Source of the DNA: JAVDCA01 sp035293985
GTDB lineage: Bacteria > Pseudomonadota > Alphaproteobacteria > Rhizobiales > Xanthobacteraceae
DNA: 64,000 bases
Direction of reading: 5' to 3'
Assembly: GCA_035293985.1 (NCBI GenBank)
Contig: DATGLS010000045.1
Coordinates: 248,001-312,000 of the forward strand
Below are positions 24,302-33,356 of this stretch, piece after piece. The notes beneath the pieces are model-generated. The model was not told the origin of the DNA. It saw nothing but the letters and a program-made list of their open reading frames with translations, and made no database searches. The translations under genes and the position numbers were made by a program. How positions within the stretch are numbered: the stretch's first letter is position 1; each line of letters begins with the position of its first letter.

Positions 24302-25528
24302 TCAGCCCGGTTGTCGCGGCTCCCACCAGGCCGAAGCCCGAACCGCCACCGCGGCAGCGATGAAGCCTGCCGCCGCGCCGACGCCGAGCGCCCAGCGTGG
24401 CCCGTAATGGTTCGCCACCCAGCCGACGATCGGCGCGCCGATCGGCGTGCCGCCGAGCGCGATGCTCACGCGCAATGCCATCACGCGTCCGCGCATCGCC
24501 GGCGCGGTCGAGAGCAGCATCAGGCTGTTCGTCGTGTTGGTGAAGGTGAGCGCCGCGACGCCGATCACGACCAGCGCGCCGGCGAAGAACCAGTAGCCCG
24601 GCGCGATGGCGGCGAGCGTGCAGCCGAGCCCGAAGACGGCGGCGCCGATCAGCAGCAAGGTGAACTGGGGCCGCGCGCGGCGGGCATTGAGCAGCGCGCC
24701 CGCCACCGTGCCGACCGCCATGATCGACGACAGAAGCCCGTATCCGCGCGCGTCCGTGTGGAAGACCGTCACCGCCATGGTGGCGATGAAAATCGGGAAA
24801 TTCAGGCCGAAGGTGCCGATCAGAAAGAGCATGATCAGGATCGTCTTCAGATCGGGAGGAGCCCACACGTAGCGGAACCCCTCGGTGAAGCTGCCTCGCC
24901 TGCGGTGTGCCCTGGCGTTCGCGCGAAGCTCGGCGACGCGCAGGGCCGCCAGCGAGATCAGCACCGCGACGAAGGAGCCGCCGTTGATCAGGAAGGCCCA
25001 GCCGGTGCCGATCGCGGCGATCACCACGCCGGCGACGGCCGGGCCGATCATCCGCGCGGCGTTGAACGAGGTGGAGTTGAGCGCGACCGCGTTGTGCACG
25101 TCCTCATCCGCGACCAGCTCGGCGACGAAGGTCTGGCGGACCGGCGCATCGAACGCCGCCGCACTGCCGAACAGGAACGCGAAGATGTACACGTGCCAGA
25201 GCTGGACGATACCGGTGACGGTCAGCACGCCGAGTGCGAGAGCGAGCACGCCCATCGTCGCCTGTGTGGCGATCAGCAGCTTGCGCTGATTGAAATGGTC
25301 GGCGGCGTAGCCTGTCCACGGCAGCAGCAGGAATTGCGGCCCGAACTGCAGCGCCATCACGAGCCCGACCGCCGCGGCGTCGTGATGGGTTAGCTCGGTG
25401 AGCACCAGCCAGTCCTGGGCGGTGCGCTGCACCCAGGTGCCGATATTGGAGACGAAGGCGCCGGCGACCCAGATTCGGTAGTTGAAGCTGCGCAGCGAGC
25501 GGAAGATGCGCGAACCGGGAGCGTTCAT
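24302..25528 (-). CDS. MFS exporter of the EntS/MFS_3 type
   Basis: 408 residues with 12 predicted membrane helices. Early family features include FRSLRSFNYRIWVAGAFVSN, IGTWVQRTAQDWLV, then the A-motif-like loop AADHFNQRKLLI, and FDAPVRQTFVAELV between helices 4 and 5. The second half has FTEGFRYVW before helix 7 and the symmetric TAPAMRGRVMALR. The type includes enterobactin and drug exporters; the substrate here is unknown. It diverges from tex with 216 bases between, which must hold both promoters. Confidence 0.88.
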   Translation of the reverse strand: MNAPGSRIFRSLRSFNYRIWVAGAFVSNIGTWVQRTAQDWLVLTELTHHDAAAVGLVMALQFGPQFLLLPWTGYAADHFNQRKLLIATQATMGVLALALGVLTVTGIVQLWHVYIFAFLFGSAAAFDAPVRQTFVAELVADEDVHNAVALNSTSFNAARMIGPAVAGVVIAAIGTGWAFLINGGSFVAVLISLAALRVAELRANARAHRRRGSFTEGFRYVWAPPDLKTILIMLFLIGTFGLNFPIFIATMAVTVFHTDARGYGLLSSIMAVGTVAGALLNARRARPQFTLLLIGAAVFGLGCTLAAIAPGYWFFAGALVVIGVAALTFTNTTNSLMLLSTAPAMRGRVMALRVSIALGGTPIGAPIVGWVANHYGPRWALGVGAAAGFIAAAVAVRASAWWEPRQPG

Positions 25529-25744
25529 GAAATCGCCGGCATTGCCGCCATGTGATGATCGCTCGGCTCGTGCCGGTCTAGCCGAGCAGCGTCAAGGATT
25601 TTCTCGAGCCCCCACCTCGCGTCGTCCGCCGCCGTGCACAGCCCTGCCGGACGGGGGTTGAAGAATCGCGCAGCCCTCCGCCATATCCGAGGCCCCGGTG
25701 AGCGCGACGCCATCGTGGAACCCCTCCCTCGTGCAGGTGTCCGC

Positions 25745-28147
25745 ATGACCACCCCGGCTCCCACTCCCGTCGAGCAGGCGCTCGCGCAAAAGATCGCTCA
25801 ACAGATCTCCCAACGGATTGCGGATGAGCTCGGCGTGCGCGCCCAGCAGGTCGCGGCCGCCGTGCAGCTGCTCGACGATGGCGCCACGGTTCCGTTCATC
25901 GCCCGCTACCGCAAGGAGGCGACCGGCGCACTCGACGATGCGCAGCTGCGCACGCTCGACGACCGCCTGCGCTATCTGCGCGAGCTCGAGGCGCGCCGCG
26001 CCGCCATCCTCGAATCGATCCGCGAGCAGGGCAAGCTCGACGACGAGCTCGCGGCGGCGATCCGCGCCGCCGACAGCAAGAGCCGGCTCGAGGATATCTA
26101 CCTGCCGTTCAAGCCGAAGCGCCGCACCAAGGCGGAGATCGCCAAGGAGGCGGGCCTCGAGCCCCTCGCCGATCTCCTGCTCGCGAACCCCGAAATCGAC
26201 CCGCACACCGCGGCGGCGCGCTTCGTCGATGCCGAGAAGAACGTCGCCGATGCGGCTGCCGCCCTCGACGGCGCGCGCGCCATCCTCACCGAGCGGTTCG
26301 GCGAGGACGCCGACCTGATCGGCTCGCTGCGCGAGGAGATGTGGTCGGCCGGAAGGCTCGTCTCGAAGGTGAGAGAGGGCAAGCAGGCGGCCGGCGCCAA
26401 GTTCAGCGACTATTTCGACTTCTCGGAAAATCTCGCCAAGGTGCCGTCGCACCGCGCGCTGGCGCTGTTTCGCGCCGAGAAGGAGGAGATCCTCAGTATC
26501 GCGATCGAGCCGGAGGCGCAGCCGGCTGCGGCAGCGCCCGCCAATGCGGGGCCCAATGCGTACGAGCTGCGCATCATGCATCGCTTCGGCATCGCGGAGC
26601 GCGGCCGTCCCGCCGACAAATGGCTCATCGAGACCGCGCGCTGGGCGTGGCGCACGAAGATCCAGCTCCATCTCGGCATCGATCTGCGGGTGCGGTTATG
26701 GACGGCGGCCGAGGAGGAAGCGGTGCGCGTGTTCGCCGCCAACCTGCGCGACCTGCTGCTTGCGGCGCCCGCCGGTGCGCGCGCCACCATGGGGCTCGAT
26801 CCCGGCTACCGCACCGGCGTCAAGGTCGCGGTGGTGGACAAGACCGGGAAAGTCGTAGCCACCGCGGTGATCCATCCGCACGAGCCGCAGCGCCAGTGGA
26901 ACGAGGCGCTCGCCATTCTCGGCAAGCTCGCCAAGCAGCATCATGTCGAGCTGATCGCGATCGGCAACGGCACCGCCTCGCGCGAGACGGACAAGCTCGC
27001 AACCGAGCTGGTCAAGCTCCTGCCCGACCTAAAGATGGCGAAGATCGTCGTGTCGGAAGCCGGCGCCTCGGTCTACTCGGCCTCGGCCTACGCCTCGGAA
27101 GAGCTGCCCGAGCTCGACGTCACGCTGCGCGGCGCCGTCTCGATCGCGCGCCGCTTGCAGGATCCGCTCGCCGAGCTGGTCAAGATCGATCCGAAATCGA
27201 TCGGCGTCGGCCAGTACCAGCATGATCTCAGCGAGCACAAGCTCTCGCGCGCCCTCGATGCGGTGGTCGAGGATTGCGTCAACGCGGTCGGCGTCGATGC
27301 CAACACGGCGTCGGCGCCGTTGCTCGCGCGCGTCTCCGGCATCGGCACCGGGCTCGCGCAGAACATCGTGCTGCATCGCGACGCCAACGGCCCGTTCGGG
27401 TCGCGCAAGGACTTGAAGAAGGTGCCGCGGCTCGGCCCGAAGGCGTTCGAGCAGTGCGCCGGCTTCCTGCGCATCCGCGGCGGCGACGATCCGCTCGACA
27501 CCTCCGGGGTGCATCCGGAATCCTATCCGGTGGTGCGGCGCATCCTCGCGGCGGCGAAGACCGACATCGGCGGCCTGATCGGCAACGCCCCGGTGCTGCG
27601 CGCCCTCGCGCCGAAAGCGTTCGTCGACGAGACGTTCGGGCTGCCTACCGTCACCGATATCCTGCGCGAATTGGAAAAGCCCGGCCGTGACCCGCGGCCG
27701 ACCTTCAAGGCGGTCGTGTTCAAGGAGGGCGTCGAGACGCTCGACGACCTGAAGCCCGGCATGGTGCTCGAAGGCGCGGTGACCAACGTGGCGGCGTTCG
27801 GCGCCTTCGTCGACATCGGCGTGCACCAGGACGGGCTGGTGCACATCTCGGCGATGGCGAAGACCTTCGTGAAGGACCCGCGTGACGTCGTGAAGCCGGG
27901 CGACATCGTCCGCGTCAAGGTCCTCGAGGTCGACAAGCCGCGCAAGCGCATCGCGCTCACGCTGCGCCTCGACGACGAGGCCGGCGCGCGCGCCGATCGC
28001 GCCGGAACGCCGGCGCCACGCGACGCCAGCGCCCGCCCGCGACGCGCCGGCGCGGGTGGCGCGCCGAAGCCGCGCCGCGACGAGAGCGGCGGCGGCGCGC
28101 TGGCCGAGGCCCTGCGGCGGGCGGGGTTTTCGGAAAAGCGGCAGTAG
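25745..28147 (+). CDS. tex: Tex-family RNA-binding transcriptional accessory protein
   Basis: 800 residues. Domains in order: Tex N-terminal helical region (VPFIARYRKEATGALDDAQL near 55), RNase H-like YqgF domain (TMGLDPGYRTGVKVAVVDKT near 345), helix-hairpin-helix pair (VSGIGTGLAQNIVLHRD and DLKKVPRLGPKAFEQCAGFL), and an S1 domain (VLEGAVTNVAAFGAFVDIGV near 675). A basic, Ala/Arg-rich tail follows. Tex binds nucleic acid and affects transcription of highly expressed or toxin genes in several bacteria. ATG 25745 gives the standard N-terminus; the frame is open 37 codons upstream. Confidence 0.95.
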   Translation: MTTPAPTPVEQALAQKIAQQISQRIADELGVRAQQVAAAVQLLDDGATVPFIARYRKEATGALDDAQLRTLDDRLRYLRELEARRAAILESIREQGKLDDELAAAIRAADSKSRLEDIYLPFKPKRRTKAEIAKEAGLEPLADLLLANPEIDPHTAAARFVDAEKNVADAAAALDGARAILTERFGEDADLIGSLREEMWSAGRLVSKVREGKQAAGAKFSDYFDFSENLAKVPSHRALALFRAEKEEILSIAIEPEAQPAAAAPANAGPNAYELRIMHRFGIAERGRPADKWLIETARWAWRTKIQLHLGIDLRVRLWTAAEEEAVRVFAANLRDLLLAAPAGARATMGLDPGYRTGVKVAVVDKTGKVVATAVIHPHEPQRQWNEALAILGKLAKQHHVELIAIGNGTASRETDKLATELVKLLPDLKMAKIVVSEAGASVYSASAYASEELPELDVTLRGAVSIARRLQDPLAELVKIDPKSIGVGQYQHDLSEHKLSRALDAVVEDCVNAVGVDANTASAPLLARVSGIGTGLAQNIVLHRDANGPFGSRKDLKKVPRLGPKAFEQCAGFLRIRGGDDPLDTSGVHPESYPVVRRILAAAKTDIGGLIGNAPVLRALAPKAFVDETFGLPTVTDILRELEKPGRDPRPTFKAVVFKEGVETLDDLKPGMVLEGAVTNVAAFGAFVDIGVHQDGLVHISAMAKTFVKDPRDVVKPGDIVRVKVLEVDKPRKRIALTLRLDDEAGARADRAGTPAPRDASARPRRAGAGGAPKPRRDESGGGALAEALRRAGFSEKRQ

Positions 28148-28174
28148 CGCAAATTCCGCCGGCTCGAACGGGTG

Positions 28175-28264
28175 CCGTCATGGCCCGCGAAGGCAGGCAT
28201 CCACGTCTTCGCTGCGATCAAGCAAGCAAGACGTGGATGCCCGGCCCAAGGCCGGGCATGACGG
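28175..28264. repeat. Dispersed palindromic repeat, copy 5
   Basis: CCGTCATGGCCCGCGAAGGC and GGCATCCACGTCTTCG form the left half. AAGCAAGACGTGGATGCCCG and GGCCGGGCATGACGG form the right half, so both the small hairpins and the large cross-pair (CATCCACGTCTT with AAGACGTGGATG) are intact. It begins 28 bases after the tex stop. Confidence 0.85.
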
Positions 28265-28406
28265 CGAACAAATGCGCCCGACCAAGCCCAACAAGACCAT
28301 GGGGTGCCCTTGCTGGAAATCCTGCGCTATAAACACATTACGAGCGGCTAAGGCAGCTTCACACCAGCGCCGCACCGTCGTAAGAACAAGATCCAGGATC
28401 CCTGCC

Positions 28407-28910
28407 ATGCCCGCACGCATCCGCCACATTGCGCTCTCCGTCAAAGACATCGACGCGACGGCCGATTTCTACGAGAAGGCCTTCGGCCTCACGCGTTCGC
28501 CGAAATCGGAAGGGCCGACCGCCTATCGGATCTACATGAGTGACGGCGAGATCAATCTCGCGCTGCTGCAGTACAAGAGCGAGGTCGGCTCGGGCCTCGC
28601 GCATCCGAACGAGTTCGTCGGCATTCATCACTTCGGCTTCCAGTGCGACGACCTCGCGCAGCAGCAGAAGAAGATCGAGGCGGCGGGCGGCAAGTTCTTC
28701 TTCGATCTCGGCGACCCCGACGACGACGATTTCGAGCGCAAATTCCGCGACCCGAACGGCATCATCTTCGACGTCAATTGGAAGGGCTGGGCGCTGACCT
28801 CGTCGAAGGTGCAGGCCCGGACCGCGCGAGCCGCACGCGCGAAGGCGGCGATGAAGAAGTCCGCCGTGAAGCGCAGCAGGCCCGCAAAGATTGCTCGGCG
28901 CAAAAAGTGA
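28407..28910 (+). CDS. VOC (glyoxalase/dioxygenase superfamily) protein with Lys/Arg-rich tail
   Basis: 167 residues. One VOC unit covers residues 1 to about 130: RIRHIALSVKDIDATADFYE, KAFGLTRSP, IHHFGFQCDDL and FRDPNGIIFDVNWKGW. Metal-ligand candidates are His in the first strand, His in GIHHFGF and the Glu/Asp of the last strand; Asp replaces the usual Glu in FDVNW. The last 35 residues are basic (KAAMKKSAVKRSRPAKI) and could bind nucleic acid or be disordered. Substrate unknown. ATG 28407 matches the domain start. Confidence 0.85.
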   Translation: MPARIRHIALSVKDIDATADFYEKAFGLTRSPKSEGPTAYRIYMSDGEINLALLQYKSEVGSGLAHPNEFVGIHHFGFQCDDLAQQQKKIEAAGGKFFFDLGDPDDDDFERKFRDPNGIIFDVNWKGWALTSSKVQARTARAARAKAAMKKSAVKRSRPAKIARRKK

Positions 28911-28999
28911 GGCGCGACGGCATCTCCCCCGCCCTAACCCGGGGCGACAACCCGGGCACCGACTTCGGAACGTAACATCGGCCCGGTCGTTTCACCTCC

Positions 29000-29197
29000 A
29001 TGGATGATCGCCTGGAAGCACCTTTCGCGCGCGCAGCCAGCCCGCCGCGTAAGCCGCAAGATCCGCCGCTGCGCGACGAGCCCGAGCCGCCGATCCACGA
29101 TCCGCCCGCCGACCCGACCCACGAGCCGGAGCAGCCGTTCGGCGAACCGACCCCGTTGCCGGGAAACGATCCGCCTGACCCGCCGATGAAGGTGTGA
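29000..29197 (+). CDS. Short Pro/Asp/Glu-rich protein
   Basis: 65 residues with about one-third proline, for example PPLRDEPEPPIHDPPADPTH. Such sequences are probably disordered. Comparable short Pro-rich proteins are annotated in Bradyrhizobium-type genomes (recalled). The ribosome site is poor (TTTCACCTCC before the ATG), so the call is tentative. No function can be assigned. Confidence 0.45.
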   Translation: MDDRLEAPFARAASPPRKPQDPPLRDEPEPPIHDPPADPTHEPEQPFGEPTPLPGNDPPDPPMKV

Positions 29198-29280
29198 ACG
29201 AAGCGGCCGGGGACATTTCGGGTTCATCCGCCCGTCTGCGGGACTCCTCCATCGAACAACCGGACTGCTTTTTCGAGTTC

Positions 29281-29374
29281 CGTCATGGCCGGGCTTGGCC
29301 CGGCCATCCACGTCTTGGCGGCCAGGACGAAAGACCTGGATGCCCGCCTTCGCGTCGCCTTCGCGGCCATGACG
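29281..29374. repeat. Dispersed palindromic repeat, copy 6
   Basis: CGTCATGGCCGGGCTTGGCC with CGGCCATCCACGTCTTGG is the left half. GAAAGACCTGGATGCCCGCC with GCGGCCATGACGA is the right half, slightly degenerate. It ends 38 bases before the truncated MFS remnant. Confidence 0.8.
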
Positions 29375-29412
29375 AGGCCCAATTCGATGCCGGCTAATTT
29401 CCGCCGGTCTAC

Positions 29413-29835
29413 ATGCTGGTGCTCGGCCTCGGGCTCGGCATGGTGATGCAGGTGCTGATCCTCGCCGTGCAGAACGCGGTCGAGGATCGCGATCTCGGCG
29501 TCGCGACGTCGGGAGCGACGCTGTTTCGCTCGGTCGGCGTCGCGGCGTTCGGCGCGCTGTTCGCCGCGCGGCTCACGCGCGGGCTCGCGGCGCTCATGCG
29601 CCCGGGCGCGCATCTGCCGGCCGCCGCGACGCCGGACGCGATCGCCGCCCTGCCGCCAGCGCTCAAGGCGGGTTATCTCGACGCCTTCATGGCGGCGCTG
29701 CACCCGGTGTTCCTGGCCGCTGCCGCGATCGCCGTGGTCGCGTTCGCGCTCACCTGGCTGGTCGAGGACCTGCCGCTGCGCGGGCCGATGCGCGAGCCGG
29801 TCGGCGAGAGCTCCGGGCCCGTCGCGGAGCGTTAA
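29413..29835 (+). pseudogene. 3' remnant of a DHA2-type (EmrB/QacA) MFS drug transporter
   Basis: 140 residues match only the last part of a 14-helix exporter: LVLGLGLGMVMQVLILAVQN (helix 11 region), VATSGATLFRSVGVAAFGAL, a periplasmic loop, then the final helix FLAAAAIAVVAFALTWLVED. A TAA lies five codons before the first Met and the preceding bases belong to a palindromic repeat, so roughly three quarters of the gene is missing. The remaining frame has no internal stop and might still be read, but a working transporter is not possible. Confidence 0.8.
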
Positions 29836-30060
29836 CGAGTGTCTCGGCGAGCCGGGTCGGGTCGTTGCGCCGACGGGGCAAAACCACTATGTAGCGGCAT
29901 CGACATTTGGCCGGATCTTCGGGCCGTATCGCCTTCGCCGCAAGCTGGGCAGACGTTCAGAATCTCTCCAAACATCGACCAACGAACCATAGGGCCGCGC
30001 TTGCGCGCGGCGCTATGCCCACGCACAACCACGCACAACGACGACGACGAAGGAAGTTAC

Positions 30061-30270
30061 ATGATCACCGGAACCGTGAAGTTCTACAACAGTCAGAAGG
30101 GTTTTGGCTTCATCCAGCCGGAGGGCGGCGGCAAGGACGTGTTCGTCCACGCGACCGCGCTCGAGCGCGCCGGCCTGCGCGGCCTGGTCGAGGGCCAGAA
30201 GGTCTCGTTCGACACCCAGGAAGATCGCCGCACCGGCAAGATCGCGGTCGGCACCATCCAGGCGGCGTGA
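30061..30270 (+). CDS. cspA: Cold-shock domain protein
   Basis: 69 residues, the standard small CSD. RNP1 is KGFGFIQPEG and RNP2 is DVFVHATAL. It acts as a single-strand RNA/DNA chaperone. The ATG is preceded by GAAGGAAGTTAC, and the roughly 200-base upstream region lacks a gene, as is common for csp genes with long leaders; a repeated CACGCACAAC occurs at about 30011-30030. Its stop overlaps the candidate start of the YkgJ-type gene (GTGA). Confidence 0.95.
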   Translation: MITGTVKFYNSQKGFGFIQPEGGGKDVFVHATALERAGLRGLVEGQKVSFDTQEDRRTGKIAVGTIQAA

Positions 30271-30686
30271 TCGCTCACGCGACCATATGGCCCGCGATCG
30301 CGCGGGCCGCGCAGGCCGCCCCCACGGGGGCGGCCTGTCGCTCGCCGGCGCCGACGCCAGTCGCGCGAATCGAGCCGCCAATCGAGGCGCAGGTCGAGGT
30401 GAAAGACGCGCTCGACTGCCGCACCTGCGGCGCATGCTGCTCCTATTCGGCCGAGTGGCCGCGGCTCTCGCTCGAAAGCGACGCCCACATCGCCCGCATT
30501 CCGCGCGAGCTCATGGATGACGGCGAGCGCGGCATGCGCTGCACCGGCAACCGCTGCGCCGCCCTCATCGGCGTCGTCGGCGAGGAGACCTCGTGCGCGA
30601 TCTACGCGCTGCGGCCCGATGTCTGCCGCGCATGCGCGCCGGGCGATCCCGAGTGCCTGCAGGCGCGCCGCCACTTTGGCCTTTGA
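30267..30686 (+). CDS. YkgJ-type cysteine-cluster protein
   Basis: About 139 residues if GTG 30267 is the start. The conserved core begins near residue 49: LDCRTCGACCSYSAEWPRL, then MRCTGNRCAALIG, SCAIYALRPDVCRACAPGD. The eight or more Cys fit the YkgJ zinc/iron-chelating domain. The 48 residues before the core are not family-like, so the start is uncertain; no ATG exists in frame. GTG 30267 overlaps the cspA stop and would couple translation, while a GTG 15 bases before the first Cys codon would give a typical short form. Function unknown. Confidence 0.75.
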   Translation: MIAHATIWPAIARAAQAAPTGAACRSPAPTPVARIEPPIEAQVEVKDALDCRTCGACCSYSAEWPRLSLESDAHIARIPRELMDDGERGMRCTGNRCAALIGVVGEETSCAIYALRPDVCRACAPGDPECLQARRHFGL

Positions 30687-30755
30687 GGCCGCGCGCGGCC
30701 GTCGCCGCCCGCGTCCTCGCTGATCGAATCACCGAGTGCCGCGAAGGAGTGAGAC

Positions 30756-30947
30756 ATGTCCAACCAGTTCGAATCGGGCCAGACCGTGCGCCTCGTGCGC
30801 AGCCTGTCGCTGCGCGCGGCCGCCACGGGCGACTTCAAGATCGTGCGTGCGCTGCCGGGCGACGGAGGCGAGACGCAGTATCGCATCAAGAGCGCGCAGG
30901 AGCCGCACGATCGCGTGGTGAAGGAAAGCGATCTGCAGGCGGCGTGA
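30756..30947 (+). CDS. Small conserved-type protein, function unknown
   Basis: 63 residues, starting MSNQFESGQTVRLVRSLSLR, with a strong ribosome site (GAAGGAGTGAGAC). The pattern of alternating hydrophobic residues (FKIVRALP, QYRIKSAQEPHDRVVKES) suggests a small beta-barrel, SH3-like fold. Similar 60-65-residue proteins occur across Rhizobiales (recalled). No function can be given. Confidence 0.7.
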   Translation: MSNQFESGQTVRLVRSLSLRAAATGDFKIVRALPGDGGETQYRIKSAQEPHDRVVKESDLQAA

Positions 30948-30956
30948 GGGCTGCTT

Positions 30957-30985
30957 GGCTCGCGCCCGCCGGCGGGCGCCGAGCG
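30957..30985 (+). terminator. GC-rich hairpin after the 63-residue gene
   Basis: GGCTCGCGCCCGC and GCGGGCGCCGAGC pair around a tiny loop, 10 bases after the stop. There is no T-run, so termination is only possible, not shown. Confidence 0.35.
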
Positions 30986-31058
30986 GGGCGCTCACGGCTT
31001 CCGGAATGAGTTTCGCCGCCTTCTCGCGCACTGCGTCTCAAGATGTCTCAAGGGGATG

Positions 31059-31463
31059 TCATTCTTGTCGTCCGCGTGGGATGGGCCGCGGCGGCGGCAC
31101 CGCCATGTTCGATCCCGGACTCAGCACCAGCACGTCGAGCATGCCGTCCTTGCGGTTCGTGTTGATCACGTAGTCGTAACCCTCGAGCACGCGCCGCACG
31201 ACCTCGCGCAGCGATCCCTCGAACGTCGCGGTCTGCGGGCTGTTGTCGGTCGCGCCGCGGTAACGCAGCGCGAAGCGGCCGGCCAGAGCGGCGAGGATCT
31301 CGCCGCGGGTGGCGTCGTGCGCCTCGACCCGGACGGCATCCCGCGAACCCTGTACGCGAATGTCAGCACCGACGGCCTGGCCGTGAAGTGCCGCGACGAG
31401 CACTGCGACGATCGACCATGCGGCGGCGGACGCTACTCTTGCCACGGCTCTCACGCGGCGCAC
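31059..31463 (-). CDS. Exported STN-like small protein
   Basis: 134 residues with a signal peptide to about residue 33 (VAALHGQAVGA). The mature part VRVEAHDATRGEILAALAGR, FALRYRGATDNSPQTATFEG, SLREVVRRVLEGYDYVI follows the secretin/TonB short N-terminal (STN) pattern of a beta-alpha-beta unit. The tail is Pro/Arg-rich. Stand-alone STN-like proteins are common in Rhizobiales; the role is unknown. It is not linked to the gsp operon 14 kb away. Confidence 0.7.
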   Translation of the reverse strand: MRRVRAVARVASAAAWSIVAVLVAALHGQAVGADIRVQGSRDAVRVEAHDATRGEILAALAGRFALRYRGATDNSPQTATFEGSLREVVRRVLEGYDYVINTNRKDGMLDVLVLSPGSNMAVPPPRPIPRGRQE

Positions 31464-31650
31464 AATCTCGGAGCAAAGAGGTGGGTGTCAATGCGGCTTG
31501 CGCGCCGCCTGTGCCGATGGCGGGCGGCGCGAAGGAGATTCGCATAGGACTTCGGTTCGCGGCTGCCGCCAGCGTTGCGCGGCGGCCCCGCCAAGGAACG
31601 CGCGCCCCTCCGCCGGTTGCCTGACCCTGCCGATGGTTGTCGAAGCCCGC

Positions 31651-31682
31651 AAAAAAAGAGCCCCGGGATTGCCCGGGGCTCT
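31651..31682 (-). terminator. Rho-independent terminator of the outer-membrane protein gene
   Basis: AGAGCCCCGGG and CCCGGGGCTCT pair around ATTG/CAAT, and in the minus direction the stem is followed by seven T. It lies 22 bases after the stop of the beta-barrel gene. Confidence 0.92.
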
Positions 31683-31704
31683 CTGGACTCGGAGAGTGGC
31701 GGTC

Positions 31705-32556
31705 TCACCAGCGCGGCGGCGGGAAGAGATAGGCGATGCCGAAGGTCACCGTGTTCGACTTCACGTGGATATTGGCGAACTCTTCGATGCCGATGCCGGT
31801 GCCGACGAAGGCGTTCTGCTTCCAGGTGCCGTAGTCGGCATAGCGATACTCGCCGCGCAGCAGGATATGCTCCCAAACCTTCCACTCGAGGCCGGCGCCG
31901 ACCGTGTATCCGACCATGTTCTTGGTCGCGGTCTGGGTGGTGGTGGGGAAGCAGCCAGCCGCACCCGTGACGCTGCAGGTCATGGTCGCCTGAACCCGTT
32001 CCACCGCAGGACCGCCGGCGACGTAGAGCTGCAGGTCGGGGATCACGAGGAAGCCGGCGCGAAGGCGGAAGCTGTAGTCATTCCCGATCCTGAGCGTCGA
32101 GCTGTCGCCGGTGAACGGACCAGCACCGAACGCTCCGCCCGTGCACGCCGCGGTGGCGCATCCCACGATGAAGGGGACCGATCCGGTCTGGTGGTGGAAC
32201 GCGTAATCGCTCTCGGCGCCGAACACCCAGCGGTCGTTAGCCTGGTACATCCAGCCGTAATAGATGCCATACCGCCCAGTGGTGCCCGAGAACGACGCCG
32301 CCGAATCCGGCGCCCCTGGGAAGAAGATGAGGGCGTTCAGAGGATTGGCGCACGTGAAGGGGCCGCCGAACTGAATGCAGGTTGGTGTCCAGTCGGACTT
32401 GCTGCGCTGGGCGCCGAATTCAGCGCCTACGTACCAGCCGCTCCAGCCCAGTGTCGGAGCCACCATCGGCGGCGCCTTAAGGGGCATGTCGGCCGCGAAA
32501 GCCGGACCTGCGATCATCGCCAGGAGCGCAGCCGCTGCAAGCCAAAGTCTACTCAT
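31705..32556 (-). CDS. Outer-membrane beta-barrel protein, Omp25/OmpW-like
   Basis: 283 residues. Start ATG 32556 has GGGGAGGGG before it and gives a signal peptide ending AGPAFAAD. The mature N-terminus DMPLKAPPMVAPTLGWSGWY and the phrase GAEFGAQ are typical of Rhizobiales surface-antigen (Omp25/Omp31-type) barrels. Alternating strands continue to GAGLEWKVWEHILLRGEYRY and GIAYLFPPPRW. Two Cys pairs in predicted loops are unusual for the family. Likely a structural or porin-like surface protein. A strong terminator follows. Confidence 0.88.
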   Translation of the reverse strand: MSRLWLAAAALLAMIAGPAFAADMPLKAPPMVAPTLGWSGWYVGAEFGAQRSKSDWTPTCIQFGGPFTCANPLNALIFFPGAPDSAASFSGTTGRYGIYYGWMYQANDRWVFGAESDYAFHHQTGSVPFIVGCATAACTGGAFGAGPFTGDSSTLRIGNDYSFRLRAGFLVIPDLQLYVAGGPAVERVQATMTCSVTGAAGCFPTTTQTATKNMVGYTVGAGLEWKVWEHILLRGEYRYADYGTWKQNAFVGTGIGIEEFANIHVKSNTVTFGIAYLFPPPRW

Positions 32557-32842
32557 CGTCGTCCCCTCCCCAGAGTTCATTCCACAGTCACAGGTGTGTT
32601 AGCACATGCCCGTTCGGAAAGATGTGATAATTTGGCAACGCTCGACATAAATGCGACCAAGAGAAGTGCAAAAAAAGAGACGCGGTGCGCAAGTAGCGAA
32701 ATCGCCGATGATCAAGTGTTTCCTTGTACTTACGTGCCCCCACAACGCGAGCCGGTGAGTGCTCTTCCCGACTTACGGCAGCCCGTTCGATCAGGTTCGA
32801 TCGCGGCATGAAAAGGGGCTGATTTCGCCACCCGATTACGCC

Positions 32843-33356
32843 CGACATCAACTTTTTCGGCACGGTGCTGAATCGTTGAATCATGGCGACCGCACCAACA
32901 AAGGCGTCCTGTCACCTGTCACCAGCACAAGCGCGATACTCGCTGGGATGACTGGTGGCCGGACATCTTCGCGAGCACGACCGGCAACAACGATGCGGCG
33001 GCGCCTCATGGTCATCGGCCGCATCGCTGAGAATCCGAGTGACGGGCGCAACAGCGTCAGGTCTTGTCCGTCGCAAACGGAGTGCAGTTCGGAAGCGTGA
33101 ACGCTCGTGGACAATTCTGCGGGGACGAGATGCGCTTCGACCCGGTCCATCGCGGCCGCGTCGTCAACTATGCCGCGCCCGGCCTTCATCAACCTTCGGC
33201 GAGATCCTGGCGGGCCCGCGTGATCGCCGACGTCGACGTGCCCCGGTCCGACAACTCTCGTCGACGACGGCACGGGCGGCGGGACGTCTGCCGGAGCACT
33301 TACAGCGAGGTTTATCGGCTGACGCTGCTCTGAAGCAGACGTAACAAGTCGAGGGC
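32843..33356 (+). pseudogene. Decayed copy of the beta-propeller gene at 33743-35206
   Basis: Patchy but unmistakable similarity to the intact gene downstream. GACCGCACCAACAAAGGCGT (32888), TTCTTGTCCGTCGCAA-like and GGACAATTC followed by GGACGAGATG occur in both, then CCCGGCCTTCATCA, TTCGGCGAGATCCTGGCGGG and CTCGTCGACGACGGCAC. The copy even keeps the post-stop sequence (ATCGGCTGACG...GCAACAAG-like, GAGGGCG). It carries stops, frameshifts and at least two large internal deletions. The remaining gap up to 33742 shows no gene. Confidence 0.88.

Noticed and set aside
24089..25393. 434-codon plus-strand frame
   Set aside because: Antisense to the MFS transporter, full of Arg/Asp/Gln/His repeats typical of GC shadows.
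31498..32811. 437-codon plus-strand frame over the outer-membrane protein gene
   Set aside because: Antisense to a gene with a clear signal peptide, ribosome site and terminator; the translation has no recognisable fold.
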